Shown: one piece after another, positions 50,903 through 59,361 of the stretch
Layout of the letters: each line of letters opens with the position of its first letter
Numbering within the stretch: position 1 is the stretch's first letter
Source of the DNA: Sphingobium indicum BiD32
GTDB taxonomy: Bacteria > Pseudomonadota > Alphaproteobacteria > Sphingomonadales > Sphingomonadaceae
Direction: 5' to 3'
DNA length: 64,000 nucleotides
Assembly (NCBI RefSeq): GCF_000382885.1
Contig: NZ_CAVK010000039.1
Span: forward strand, 1-64,000
Notes under the pieces: generated by a model
Told to the model about the DNA's origin: nothing
Database searches by the model: none
What the model saw: the letters and a program-made list of their open reading frames with translations, nothing else
Made by a program: the position numbers and the translations under genes

Positions 50903-52026
50903 GCCATGATGCTCCTGTCGGGGGTGGCGACCGGCGCGGGCAGATAGGTGCGCGCATAACGGTGGCCGAGCCGGGTCAATATTTCGTAGCTGATCGTGCC
51001 GGCCTGCGCCGCGACATCGTCAATCGTCTGGTGCGGGCCGATCAGTTCGACCGGGGCACCGGCACGGAGCACAGCATCAGGCACGTCGGTGACATCGAGC
51101 GCCATACTGTCCATCGATACCCGCCCGACGATCGGCACGCGCACCCCGGCAATATAGGCGCTGCCCCGGTTGCTCAGGTGGCGCGGCCAGCCATCGGCAT
51201 AGCCAACCGACACGGTCGCGACGCGCGAAGGGCGATCGAAACGGTGAGTCAGGCCATATCCGACCCCTGCCCCAGCATCGACGGTGCGCAACTGGACGAT
51301 AGTGGCATCGAGCGCGACGACGGGCTGCATCGGGTTGGGCTGGCCATGCGGTGCGCCACCATAGAGGGCGATTCCGGCGCGGACGATATCGCCATGCCCC
51401 ACGCCTGCCGTCATCGCGCCGCCCGAATTGTCAATCGAGCGCGGGACGCCGGGAAACTGGTGGGCGATGGCGTTGAACGTGGTGCGCTGTTGCACGTTGA
51501 ACCCGTCATCGGGATCATCGGCGCAGGCGAGGTGGGTCATGACCAGCAGCAGGTCGATACCAGCCAGCCGCTCCGGCGACACGCGCAGGGTTGCAAGGTC
51601 ATCCGCGGTCAGGCCGAGACGGGCCATGCCGCTGTCGACCTGGATCACGCCGGGCAGGGCGCGGTGCAGTGTGCGGGCAAGCGCGGCCCAGCCGTCGATC
51701 TGCTCCAGCGAATTGAGGATCGGGACCGCGCCGATCGCGGCACAATCGGCTTCCGTGCCGGGATAGAGACCGTTGAGGACGTACAGGGTCGCATCGGACG
51801 GCAGATGCGGTTGCAAGGTTGCCGCTTCGCACAGATGGGCGACGAAGAAGTGGCGGCAGCCTGCGGCATATAGAGATGTCGATACCGGGACGGCACCCAG
51901 GCCATAGGCGTCAGCCTTGACCACGCCAGCCACGCTGGCGGGCGCGACCTGCTGGGCGATCAGTCGATAATTGGCCACCAGCGCGCCAAGGTCGATGCGC
52001 AAGCGTCCCGCCGTCCCATGCTGCAT
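50899..52026 (-). CDS. dadX: Alanine racemase, catabolic
   Basis: A 375-residue fold-type III PLP enzyme. Lys37 in [11 protein letters not shown] forms the Schiff base, and the second-domain GYGLTHRF and [17 protein letters not shown] are family motifs. ATG 52026 is chosen because AAGGG lies about seven bases upstream; ATG 52032 is possible. It converts L- to D-alanine for DadA. The coupling with dadA and the divergent Lrp gene indicate the catabolic enzyme rather than the cell-wall Alr, though a single racemase may do both jobs. Confidence 0.92.
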   Translation of the reverse strand: MQHGTAGRLRIDLGALVANYRLIAQQVAPASVAGVVKADAYGLGAVPVSTSLYAAGCRHFFVAHLCEAATLQPHLPSDATLYVLNGLYPGTEADCAAIGAVPILNSLEQIDGWAALARTLHRALPGVIQVDSGMARLGLTADDLATLRVSPERLAGIDLLLVMTHLACADDPDDGFNVQQRTTFNAIAHQFPGVPRSIDNSGGAMTAGVGHGDIVRAGIALYGGAPHGQPNPMQPVVALDATIVQLRTVDAGAGVGYGLTHRFDRPSRVATVSVGYADGWPRHLSNRGSAYIAGVRVPIVGRVSMDSMALDVTDVPDAVLRAGAPVELIGPHQTIDDVAAQAGTISYEILTRLGHRYARTYLPAPVATPDRSIMA

Positions 52027-52117
52027 GGCCATTCCCTTCCCGATGCCCCAGCATGATAAAACACGTTTGTGCGAATATCCATGCAATCAGCAGATGATCA
52101 TTCGATATTTTCCGCTT

Positions 52118-52128
52118 ATATGGCATAT
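52118..52128. promoter_or_regulatory. Small palindrome in the dadX-lrp divergent region
   Basis: ATATGGCATAT, perfect 11-base palindrome in the AT-rich 123-base gap between dadX and the Lrp gene. Lrp proteins bind degenerate sites there, so this is a weak candidate. Confidence 0.3.
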
Positions 52129-52149
52129 CGTTTCAGTGGATTTGAACAT

Positions 52150-52614
52150 ATGGCCATGTCCTTCGACAATATGGATCGCGCGATTCTGCGCCTGCTCAAG
52201 CTGAACGCGCGGCGATCCAATGCCGAGATCGCGGCGGAGGTCGGCCTGTCGCCGTCTGCCTGCCACCGGCGTATCCGCCAACTGGAAGCGGGGGGTTATA
52301 TTCGTGGCTATACGGTGGTCGCAGGGGGACGGGACGATAATAGCCTGGTCAATGTGCTGGTCCAGGTGACGCTGGATCGGCAGACCGAGGACCATCTCGC
52401 CCGCTTTGAACATGCGGTGCGGCAATGCCCGGAAATCCGCGAATGTTTCCTGATGACCGGCGCGGTCGATTATTGGCTGCGGGTGGAGGCGGACAGCGTC
52501 GACGCCTATGAACGCATCCATAGCGAAATATTGTCGCGTATGCCCGGCGTCACCCGGATCAATTCCAGCATCGCCATGCGCGACGCGCTGCGCCCGCGCC
52601 GTAACAAGGGATGA
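52150..52614 (+). CDS. Lrp/AsnC family regulator
   Basis: A 154-residue regulator: N-terminal helix-turn-helix NAEIAAEVGLSPSACHRRIRQLE (in short form) and C-terminal RAM domain with VNVLVQVTL and FLMTGAVDYWLRVE. It begins at ATG 52150 or 52156; a longer frame to 52069 extends into the promoter region. Divergent from dadX-dadA-ridA, it is the likely alanine- or leucine-responsive activator of that operon, as in other proteobacteria. Confidence 0.9.
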   Translation: MAMSFDNMDRAILRLLKLNARRSNAEIAAEVGLSPSACHRRIRQLEAGGYIRGYTVVAGGRDDNSLVNVLVQVTLDRQTEDHLARFEHAVRQCPEIRECFLMTGAVDYWLRVEADSVDAYERIHSEILSRMPGVTRINSSIAMRDALRPRRNKG

Positions 52615-52710
52615 TCAGCCCGCGCGAATTTCTGTCGCTGGGGCATCCGGCCGAGGGGCGATTTCCGGCGCGCGGCCATGTCGCCATTATAATGGGGTAA
52701 CCGATCTCGC

Positions 52711-53382
52711 CTAGCGAAAGCCGATTGCCCAGACGCAGGCGGCGGCGATGAGCAGGCCGACAAGCGCTTTCCAGGCTGACCCGGAGGGAAGATCCTTTGT
52801 CTCCTCAACCGGCATGGTGCCGCGGCCATGGATCATCGGGCCGATCAGATTGTGGCGCAGGCGCAGCAGATAATAGAGGATCGCAACGATGTGAAGCGCG
52901 ACCAGCGCGAGGAGCAAGTTGAACAACAGGCCATGCAGATCAGCGGCGACGCGCCCCTGATCAAAGCTGACATAGTTTGCGAGAGGACCCGATTCCAGAC
53001 CGTCCACATCCACGGCAAACAGGCCTGCCGTCACCATCGCCACCAGGCTGACGAGCATCAGCAATACGCTCCAGCCGCCGACCGGATTATGACCTGCCGT
53101 GGCGCGATAAGAGCGTGTCCTGAGATGGCCCAAATAGGCGAAGGCAGCGCGCGGGCTGCGCACGAAATGGCCGAAACGCGCCGTCCCACTGCCCACAAAG
53201 CCCCAATAGAGGCGAAAGATCAGCAGGAAGAGAATAGCGTAGCCCGACAGGCGGTGCCATTCCATCTCATGCCGTTCGCCGCTCCACCAGGAAAAGCCCA
53301 GCAGGGCGACGAGCAGCCAGTGAAATAGCCGGATATAGATATCCCAGACAAGCAGGCGGCGGGATGGGGCGTCGGTCGACAT
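52711..53382 (-). CDS. Cytochrome b561 family protein
   Basis: A 223-residue membrane protein with four to five helices and heme-ligand histidines in IRLFHWLLVALLG, HRLSGYAILF, DLHGLLFN and LVALHIVAILYY (short forms). It matches the prokaryotic cytochrome b/b561 family, which moves electrons between quinone and periplasmic cytochromes. It starts 12 bases after the cytochrome c-prime stop and ends the redox operon, so it is probably the membrane anchor that connects the periplasmic heme proteins to the quinone pool. Confidence 0.9.
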   Translation of the reverse strand: MSTDAPSRRLLVWDIYIRLFHWLLVALLGFSWWSGERHEMEWHRLSGYAILFLLIFRLYWGFVGSGTARFGHFVRSPRAAFAYLGHLRTRSYRATAGHNPVGGWSVLLMLVSLVAMVTAGLFAVDVDGLESGPLANYVSFDQGRVAADLHGLLFNLLLALVALHIVAILYYLLRLRHNLIGPMIHGRGTMPVEETKDLPSGSAWKALVGLLIAAACVWAIGFR

Positions 53383-53393
53383 GGCGGGATCGT

Positions 53394-53891
53394 TCAGCTG
53401 TCGGCGCGGAACTGGCGATGGCAGGCGGCGCAGGTGGCCCCGGTCGCCTTGGCCTGCGCGCGGATGGCATCGGCAGTGCCGCTGTTGGCGGTGGATACCA
53501 GCTTGCCGGATTCGGCGATCAGTTTCGCCATCTGTCCGTCAAAGGTCGCGCGATCGGTCCAGATATTGGGGAGCGCGTCGGTGGGTGCGCCCGCCGTCGG
53601 GCCGCTGCCCGCCGGGAAGAGCCGGGGTTGTTCGCGCGCAGTGGCGGCGATCATCTGCGCTGCCGCGACCATCGTGGCTTTCACCGGGGTGCCGCTTTTG
53701 AGCTGGTCGTTCAGCGCCTTCATCGCCGCGCCCATTTTCTTGTAGCCCGCCTGGCGCGCGGCTATCGCAGCTTTGGGCGCGGGCGCTGCGGCGGGGGCAG
53801 CGGTCAATGATCCCGCCAGCACGGGCAGCGCGACGAGAGAAATACCCGACAGCGCGAGCATCGGGCGGCGGAAAGCTGGCGATATGGTCAT
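53394..53891 (-). CDS. Cytochrome c-prime family protein
   Basis: A 165-residue exported class II cytochrome c. The leader contains ALSGISLVALPVLAGSL and an Ala/Pro-rich stretch. The mature protein is a four-helix bundle with RQAGYKKMGAAMKALND near the start and the heme motif CAACH close to the C terminus, as in cytochrome c-prime and c556. ATG 53891 is chosen at the leader; a longer frame to 53924 overlaps the ankyrin gene stop. It is set between the ankyrin lipoprotein and the cytochrome b561, making it the likely soluble electron carrier of the operon. Confidence 0.88.
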   Translation of the reverse strand: MTISPAFRRPMLALSGISLVALPVLAGSLTAAPAAAPAPKAAIAARQAGYKKMGAAMKALNDQLKSGTPVKATMVAAAQMIAATAREQPRLFPAGSGPTAGAPTDALPNIWTDRATFDGQMAKLIAESGKLVSTANSGTADAIRAQAKATGATCAACHRQFRADS

Positions 53892-53920
53892 GCGATGATC
53901 TACCCTGCGTGTTTTGCTGT

Positions 53921-55288
53921 TCAATGTTCAGGAACGGTCTGCGGCGCGGCGCCCGCCATCTTCACCGACGTCTTGTCGGGAAAGACCGTGCGAAAAATCT
54001 GTTTCACTTGCGTGAGGCCGCCGTCGGCCATCTGGGCGGCGGTCGCGCCATATTTGCTGGGGATGTCGGTGCGCGCGCCATGGGCTGCGAGGATTTTCAG
54101 CATCGCTTCCAGCTCCGGCTGGACACCGCCAGCCACCAGCCAGTGAAGCGCGGTCATGCCATTTGCCCCAGCGACATTCACGTCGGGTGCCAGCGACAGG
54201 GCATAGTCGAGCGTCGCTGTGCTGCCCCCGCGCGCGGACGCCAGCACGACGTTGGTGCCGTCCGCCGTGACGAAGCGGGGGTCGGCCCCGGCGGCCAGCA
54301 ACAATGCCATCGCATCCTTGCGGCCATTGGCGGCGGCGATCAGCAGCGGCGGCGTGGGGGGCACGGGCGGCGGGGGAACGCCGAAATTGGCTTCGGTCAC
54401 CCATGTGATCCGCGATGGACCGGTCAGGCCGTTGGGATCAGCGCCCTTGGCCAGCAGCAGGCGGATGAGATTGATGTCTCCGCCCGCTGCGGCACCATGG
54501 AGCAATTGCTCCCCGGTCCTGTCCCGCTCGACCACGTCCACGCCATACGGCACCAACAGAGCGGCGGCCGCGTAATTTTTCTGATAGAGCGCAAGCTGAG
54601 CGGCGCTGGTGTTTTCCGGGCCGCGATAGGCGCTGTCCGCGCCTGCGGCGAGCAGTGCCTGCGTGGCCGAGACAATGCCGCTCTTGATCGCGAAGAAGAG
54701 AGGCGTGAAGTCGCCCTTCGACACGCGGTTGGGATTTGCGCCAGCCTTTAGCAACAAGGCAATCGCTTCGGTCCGTCCGGCGGCGGCGGCCCACATCAGC
54801 GGCGTCTGGCCGCGACTGTCGATTCGGTCTGGGGCCGCGCCCATGGCCAGCATCCGTGCGACGGCGTCGGCGGGACCATAGCGGGCGCAGACGGCGAGCG
54901 GGGTCGTGCCGTCCGCCCGCGCCACGCGGACATCGGCGCGCGCGTCGAGCAATTGCGCGACGATTGCTGGCTCCCCCAGTTCGCAGGCGAGCGCCAGCGG
55001 CGTCACGCCGTCCTGATCGGCGCTGTTGACGCTCGCGCGCGCCGTCAGCAGCGCGGCGACAATGGCCGGATTCTGGACGTTCACTGCCCAACTGAGCGGC
55101 GTCGCGCCGAAGGCTAGCCTTTGGTCTGGATCGGCCGGCTCGGCCAGCGCTGCCTCAACCCCCGCCACGTCATTCGCGACGATCGCCCGCGCCAGCCCTT
55201 CGTCCTTCTGCGGCGCACGCGCCTGCGCCATGCCGCAACCGGCCAGCAGCGCCAGCAGGGCAAGGAAGGGGCGGGCGCGATCAGGCAC
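53921..55288 (-). CDS. Ankyrin-repeat lipoprotein
   Basis: A 455-residue protein with a lipoprotein signal (LLALLAGC, lipobox cysteine about residue 18) and some ten ankyrin repeats filling the rest: for example GVTPLALACELGEPAIVAQLL, GQTPLMWAAAAGRTEAIALL and GMTALHWLVAGG (given in short form). A proline-rich insert PPPPVPPTPP interrupts the array near residue 315. It is probably anchored to a membrane facing the periplasm and binds partner proteins. The GTG start overlaps the DUF1552 stop by eight bases (GTGCCTGA), so it is coupled to that gene. Ankyrin proteins next to cytochromes often serve as assembly or protection factors; no function is proven. Confidence 0.88.
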   Translation of the reverse strand: MPDRARPFLALLALLAGCGMAQARAPQKDEGLARAIVANDVAGVEAALAEPADPDQRLAFGATPLSWAVNVQNPAIVAALLTARASVNSADQDGVTPLALACELGEPAIVAQLLDARADVRVARADGTTPLAVCARYGPADAVARMLAMGAAPDRIDSRGQTPLMWAAAAGRTEAIALLLKAGANPNRVSKGDFTPLFFAIKSGIVSATQALLAAGADSAYRGPENTSAAQLALYQKNYAAAALLVPYGVDVVERDRTGEQLLHGAAAGGDINLIRLLLAKGADPNGLTGPSRITWVTEANFGVPPPPVPPTPPLLIAAANGRKDAMALLLAAGADPRFVTADGTNVVLASARGGSTATLDYALSLAPDVNVAGANGMTALHWLVAGGVQPELEAMLKILAAHGARTDIPSKYGATAAQMADGGLTQVKQIFRTVFPDKTSVKMAGAAPQTVPEH

Positions 55289-56621
55289 TGGTCAGCGCCG
55301 TGAACGGGCCGTCACTGTCGCCGAAGCGGGTCGCTGGCACATCAAGCACATGCAGCGCGCTCAGCAGCAGATTGGACATGGTCGTGCCCTTTGGCGCGAC
55401 GATATGCCGGTCGCCCGGCACCAGCCCGCCTGCGACGATGACGGGCAGGTCCATATGATCATGCTCATTGGGATCGCCAAAGGCCGATCCGCGCAGCACG
55501 AGGGTCCGGTCCAGCAGCGATCCTTCGCCGTCCTTTACCGCCTTCATCCGGTCCAGATAATAAGCGAAATATTCCATATGATGCCGGTTGATGCGCGCCA
55601 GCTTCGCCATTTTTTCCGGGTTGTTGCCATGATGGCTGAGCATATGATGCGAATCCGGCACGCCGATTTCGGGATAGGTGCGGTTGCTGAGTTCGCGGCC
55701 GATCATGAAGCTGCCGATACGGGTGATGTCGGCCTGCATCGCCAACACCTGAAGGTCGATCATCAGACGGACATGCGCGTCGAAACTGTCGGGGATGCCC
55801 GCAGGCCGTTCCAGACCGGCGCTTTGGGCGCCGCCGCCCGACGCGATCGCGCGCTGGATACGACGTTCGATGTCGCGGGTCGCTTCCAGATATTCGTCGA
55901 GCTTGTGGCGGTCCTCCATCCCCAGCACGCCGCTCAGCCGGGCGCTGTCGTCCATCACGAAATCGAGGATACTCGATTGCCGCCGCAACTGGGCCAGGCG
56001 GCTTTTGGCGTCCAGCGCGTCGCCATCGCCGAACAATCGCTCGAACACGTCGCGCGGATTGGCGGTGACGGGCAGTGGCACGGTGGGGTTCCGCCAGCTG
56101 ATGCCGTTGGTGTAGGCACAGCTATAGCCGATGTCGCAACTGCCGAGCAGGCTGGCCTGGTCGATGCCCAGTTCCAGCGAGCTGAGCGGGGTCGCGTCGC
56201 CCAGATGATCGGCATAGGCCTGATCGACCGAAATACCGCAGCGTATGTCGGTCCCCTCGGTCTGACGGACATGGACCCCGGTGATGAAGGCGGGACAGGA
56301 TCGGCCATGCCCGGCGGGACGGTCCCCCATCGCCGCCGCGCTGGGGTGGCCAAGGCCGGTCACGACGCTGATCTGCGCGCGATGCGGCGCCAGAGGCTCC
56401 AGCGTGGGCGGCAGCGTGAAGCCCGGTCCCTGCGTCGCGGGCAGAAACTGGTTCATCATCATGCCGTTGGGGGAATAGAAAATCTGGAGCCGCTTGGGCC
56501 GGGCCGCGACGTCGGCGGCCTTCGCCGATGGCATCATCGCTTCCAGAAATGGCAGCGCCATGGTCGTGCCTGCGCCGCGCAGCAGGGTACGGCGGCTAAG
56601 CGGTTTGCGCAGGATGATCAT
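55281..56621 (-). CDS. DUF1552 family protein with Tat signal
   Basis: A 446-residue exported protein. The twin-arginine signal RRTLLRGAGTTMALPFLEAM begins at residue 10, so it is folded, possibly with a cofactor, before export. DUF1552 features include RLQIFYSPNGMMMNQFLP, SVVTGLGHPSA, SSLELGIDQ and the C-terminal HDHMDLPVIVAGG. The fold is thought to relate to the alkaline phosphatase/sulfatase group (DUF1501), but no enzyme activity is established. ATG 56621 has GAGGGGAG upstream. It follows the DUF1592 protein by 11 bases, the arrangement seen in planctomycetes, myxobacteria and some proteobacteria. Confidence 0.9.
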   Translation of the reverse strand: MIILRKPLSRRTLLRGAGTTMALPFLEAMMPSAKAADVAARPKRLQIFYSPNGMMMNQFLPATQGPGFTLPPTLEPLAPHRAQISVVTGLGHPSAAAMGDRPAGHGRSCPAFITGVHVRQTEGTDIRCGISVDQAYADHLGDATPLSSLELGIDQASLLGSCDIGYSCAYTNGISWRNPTVPLPVTANPRDVFERLFGDGDALDAKSRLAQLRRQSSILDFVMDDSARLSGVLGMEDRHKLDEYLEATRDIERRIQRAIASGGGAQSAGLERPAGIPDSFDAHVRLMIDLQVLAMQADITRIGSFMIGRELSNRTYPEIGVPDSHHMLSHHGNNPEKMAKLARINRHHMEYFAYYLDRMKAVKDGEGSLLDRTLVLRGSAFGDPNEHDHMDLPVIVAGGLVPGDRHIVAPKGTTMSNLLLSALHVLDVPATRFGDSDGPFTALTSA

Positions 56622-56631
56622 CTTGCTCCCC

Positions 56632-59064
56632 TCATTGACCGGTTGTCCTTCGCAGGGTGAAGGGCGCGCTATGCACGATCCCCTTGATGACTGTCTGGAT
56701 GCGATAGCCATCGGCGGCGGCGCTGCGGCCGATGGTGCGGATGGCGGGCATGTCGCGCGCATCCACCCCGCGGGCCAGCGCATAGGTCAGCAGCCTTTCG
56801 GTAAAGGCGCTGGCAAACTCGTCCTTCTGCGTCAGCAATATCCGCTTCAGCCCCGAGAGCCCGGCAAATTGGGTGCCATCGGGCATCCGCGCCGACACGT
56901 CGATGGGCTGGCCCGCATCCTTTTGCCGGAAAGCGCCGATCGCGTCGAAATTTTCGAGGCTAAAGCCCAGCGGGTCCATCTTCACATGGCAGGCGGCACA
57001 GGCCGGGCTTTTGCGATGCAGCTCCAACTGCTCGCGCGCGGTCAGCAGGCGGCCGTCATGCTTGTCCTGCAAGGCGGGCACATCGGGCGGTGGCGGGGGT
57101 GGCGAGGCGGCGAGCAGATTGTCGAGAATCCACTTGCCCCGCTTCACGACGGACGTGTGATTGCCATAGGAGGTGACGGTGAGGATGCTCGCCTGCCCCA
57201 GCAACCCGCCACGATTGGACGCCGGGTCCAGGCTGACCCGGCGCATGGCGGTGCCGGTGACGCCGCCAATGCCATAATGCTCGGCCAGCCGCTGGTTGAG
57301 GAAGGTATAGTCCGCCGCGATGAAATCCAGCAGGCTGCGGTTGGTGCGCAGAACATAGCTGAAGAACATTTCCGTCTCACGCGCCATGGCGCTGCGCAAA
57401 CGGGTGTCGAATTTGGGAAAAACGGTGATGTCGGGGCGCTGCTGGTCCAGATTGCGCAGATAGAGCCACTGGCCCGCGAAATTGCTGGTCAGCGCCTGCG
57501 CGCGCGGATCGGCCAGCATCCGCGTGACTTGCGCGTCCATGACACCCGGCTTCTGTAGCTGTCCGGTTTCGGCCAGGTGCAGCAGGGTTTCATCGGGGAT
57601 GCTGCTCCACAGGAAGAAGGACAGGCGCGAGGCAAGTTCAAGGTCGGTCAGGCGACGGACGCCGCCCGCCTTGCTACCCGGCGGATCCCGTTCGACGAGG
57701 AACAGGAAGTGCGGCGACACAAGAATCGCCTCCACCGCCGCCTCCACCCCATGTTCAAAGTCCGACTGGGCGCGCTCGGTCGCATAGACCCGCATCAGCG
57801 GGGTGAGGTCGCTGTCGGTCACCGGACGGCGATAAGCGCGGCGGGCAAGCGACGCGACGATCTGCCGGGCACAGCTTGTTTCGGCGGTGGTGCGCGCGGG
57901 CTTGCACAGGTAGATGCGATCGCGGCTGGGCGTTCTGCCGACGCCCTTGGGTGAAAATGGCCCGGCCACGTCGATCTGGAGGACGTCGCGGGGAAAATTC
58001 TGCTGCGAATAGCGCGGCGACATGCGGTAGGATGGGACGTCGATCGACTTTACGCGCACGCCATCGACCGAAACGTCCATGGGCAACATCACCGGCGGGG
58101 CGGTCGGCACCGGCACCTTGTCGAGATCGTTGCGCAGCGTCTGGACGCTTTCGTCGGGCGCGATCTGGCGGCGGAAGGACAGGCCGATGACATGCGCCCC
58201 GGCTTTCAGCGGCACGCGGACGCTGACCTTGTCCTCCTTCTGCCGGTCGGTTTCATTATTGGTGTTGGCGTTCAGCCAGCCGCTAATCTCGTAGGTCGCA
58301 TCGTAACGGGCATAATAAGTGAACGCCCCGCCGCCGCGCGAACCGAGCGGCAGGTCGTCGCTGGCACGTTCATTATAGGCGGGGCGACCGGCGTTCATGA
58401 CCGATCCATCCTTGGGCACTTCATAGGATGTGACGAATTCCCGCCGGGACGTGAGGCCGGTCGCCATGCGCCCGACCTTTCCCGCGACCGCGATATAACG
58501 GTCCATCAAAGTCGGCGAGACGCTGAGGACATCGGCGATATTGTCGAAGCCATAGCCCGAATTATCCTGCGGCAATTCGCGGCTGACATCGACCTTGAGC
58601 GCCAGCAGGTCGCGAACGGCATTGGCATATTCGACGCGGTTCAGGCGGCGGATGGTGGCGCGGCCGGGATCGGGATGCTGGGCGGCATAGGCATCCAGCC
58701 CGTTTTCCAGCCACTGGACGAAGGCGGCCCTGGCAGCAGGCGTCGGCTGCGGCTTGTTAAGCGGCGGCATTTCGCCCTGACGGGTGCGGCGCAGCACCTT
58801 TTCCCAGATGTCCATATTCGTGCCGTGCAGCAGATCGCCATTGCGCACATCGTCGAGCGAGAGATTGGCGATCTTGTCGCTATCGTTGTGGCAGCGTGCG
58901 CAATAGTCGCCCAGGATCGCTGGTGTAGCGTCGGGCGCAGTGTGGGCGGCAGCGGTGGGCAGTGGCGGCACCTCGTCAGGCCGCGCCAGAACCGACGCTG
59001 CCGCCGCCAGCGCACTGAGCGCCAGGATGCAACTGGGCAAAGTCGGATGCCAGTTCAGGCCCAT
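56632..59064 (-). CDS. DUF1592-family diheme protein (DUF1587/1595/1592/1588/1585)
   Basis: An 810-residue exported protein of the planctomycete-cytochrome domain type. After a signal peptide comes a heme motif CARCH near residue 54 (PSCyt1-like), then DUF1587 with IRRLNRVEYANAVRDLL, DUF1595, DUF1592 with EAILVSPHFLFLVERD, DUF1588 with HTSVVKRGKWILDNLL, a second heme motif CAACH, and DUF1585 with FTERLLTYALARGVD. It therefore binds two c-type hemes in the periplasm. The family has no known reaction. It is the first gene of a five-gene minus-strand operon. Confidence 0.92.
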   Translation of the reverse strand: MGLNWHPTLPSCILALSALAAAASVLARPDEVPPLPTAAAHTAPDATPAILGDYCARCHNDSDKIANLSLDDVRNGDLLHGTNMDIWEKVLRRTRQGEMPPLNKPQPTPAARAAFVQWLENGLDAYAAQHPDPGRATIRRLNRVEYANAVRDLLALKVDVSRELPQDNSGYGFDNIADVLSVSPTLMDRYIAVAGKVGRMATGLTSRREFVTSYEVPKDGSVMNAGRPAYNERASDDLPLGSRGGGAFTYYARYDATYEISGWLNANTNNETDRQKEDKVSVRVPLKAGAHVIGLSFRRQIAPDESVQTLRNDLDKVPVPTAPPVMLPMDVSVDGVRVKSIDVPSYRMSPRYSQQNFPRDVLQIDVAGPFSPKGVGRTPSRDRIYLCKPARTTAETSCARQIVASLARRAYRRPVTDSDLTPLMRVYATERAQSDFEHGVEAAVEAILVSPHFLFLVERDPPGSKAGGVRRLTDLELASRLSFFLWSSIPDETLLHLAETGQLQKPGVMDAQVTRMLADPRAQALTSNFAGQWLYLRNLDQQRPDITVFPKFDTRLRSAMARETEMFFSYVLRTNRSLLDFIAADYTFLNQRLAEHYGIGGVTGTAMRRVSLDPASNRGGLLGQASILTVTSYGNHTSVVKRGKWILDNLLAASPPPPPPDVPALQDKHDGRLLTAREQLELHRKSPACAACHVKMDPLGFSLENFDAIGAFRQKDAGQPIDVSARMPDGTQFAGLSGLKRILLTQKDEFASAFTERLLTYALARGVDARDMPAIRTIGRSAAADGYRIQTVIKGIVHSAPFTLRRTTGQ

Positions 59065-59186
59065 TCATTACGATCCTATATCCCGCGAGCAGTCGTGCGC
59101 CGCCCCCTTCACCCTGCCATGACGTTCGGCGGCTCATCGTCCGCCGTGCGTCCATGCAAATCGGGTATGATCCTGGGCCTATGGCG

Positions 59187-59229
59187 GATTCCGCCTTGCG
59201 TCCATTGCCGTTAACGGGACGGCGGAATC
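59187..59229. repeat. Inverted repeat in the intergenic region before the adenosine deaminase gene
   Basis: GATTCCGCC (59187-59195) and GGCGGAATC (59221-59229) are perfect nine-base arms 25 bases apart, with GTTAAC in the loop. It lies in the 297-base gap between two divergent genes and may be an operator or an RNA hairpin. Nothing else recognisable is present in the gap. Confidence 0.35.
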
Positions 59230-59361
59230 GCAAAATTAGGCCACCCCGGTGAGCCGCCCCGTGCGCCAGAGCGCTCTGATTTTCGCAACGGGACGTCCAC
59301 AATATCGTCATTGAACATTGCGGGCGTCGTCGCCAGAAGGACCGCGAAACGGGGGATCTAT

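Noticed and set aside
52611-52700. A 29-codon frame whose ATG overlaps the Lrp gene stop (ATGA)
   Set aside because: The overlap invites coupling, but the ribosome site touches the start codon and the peptide resembles nothing; kept out for lack of support.
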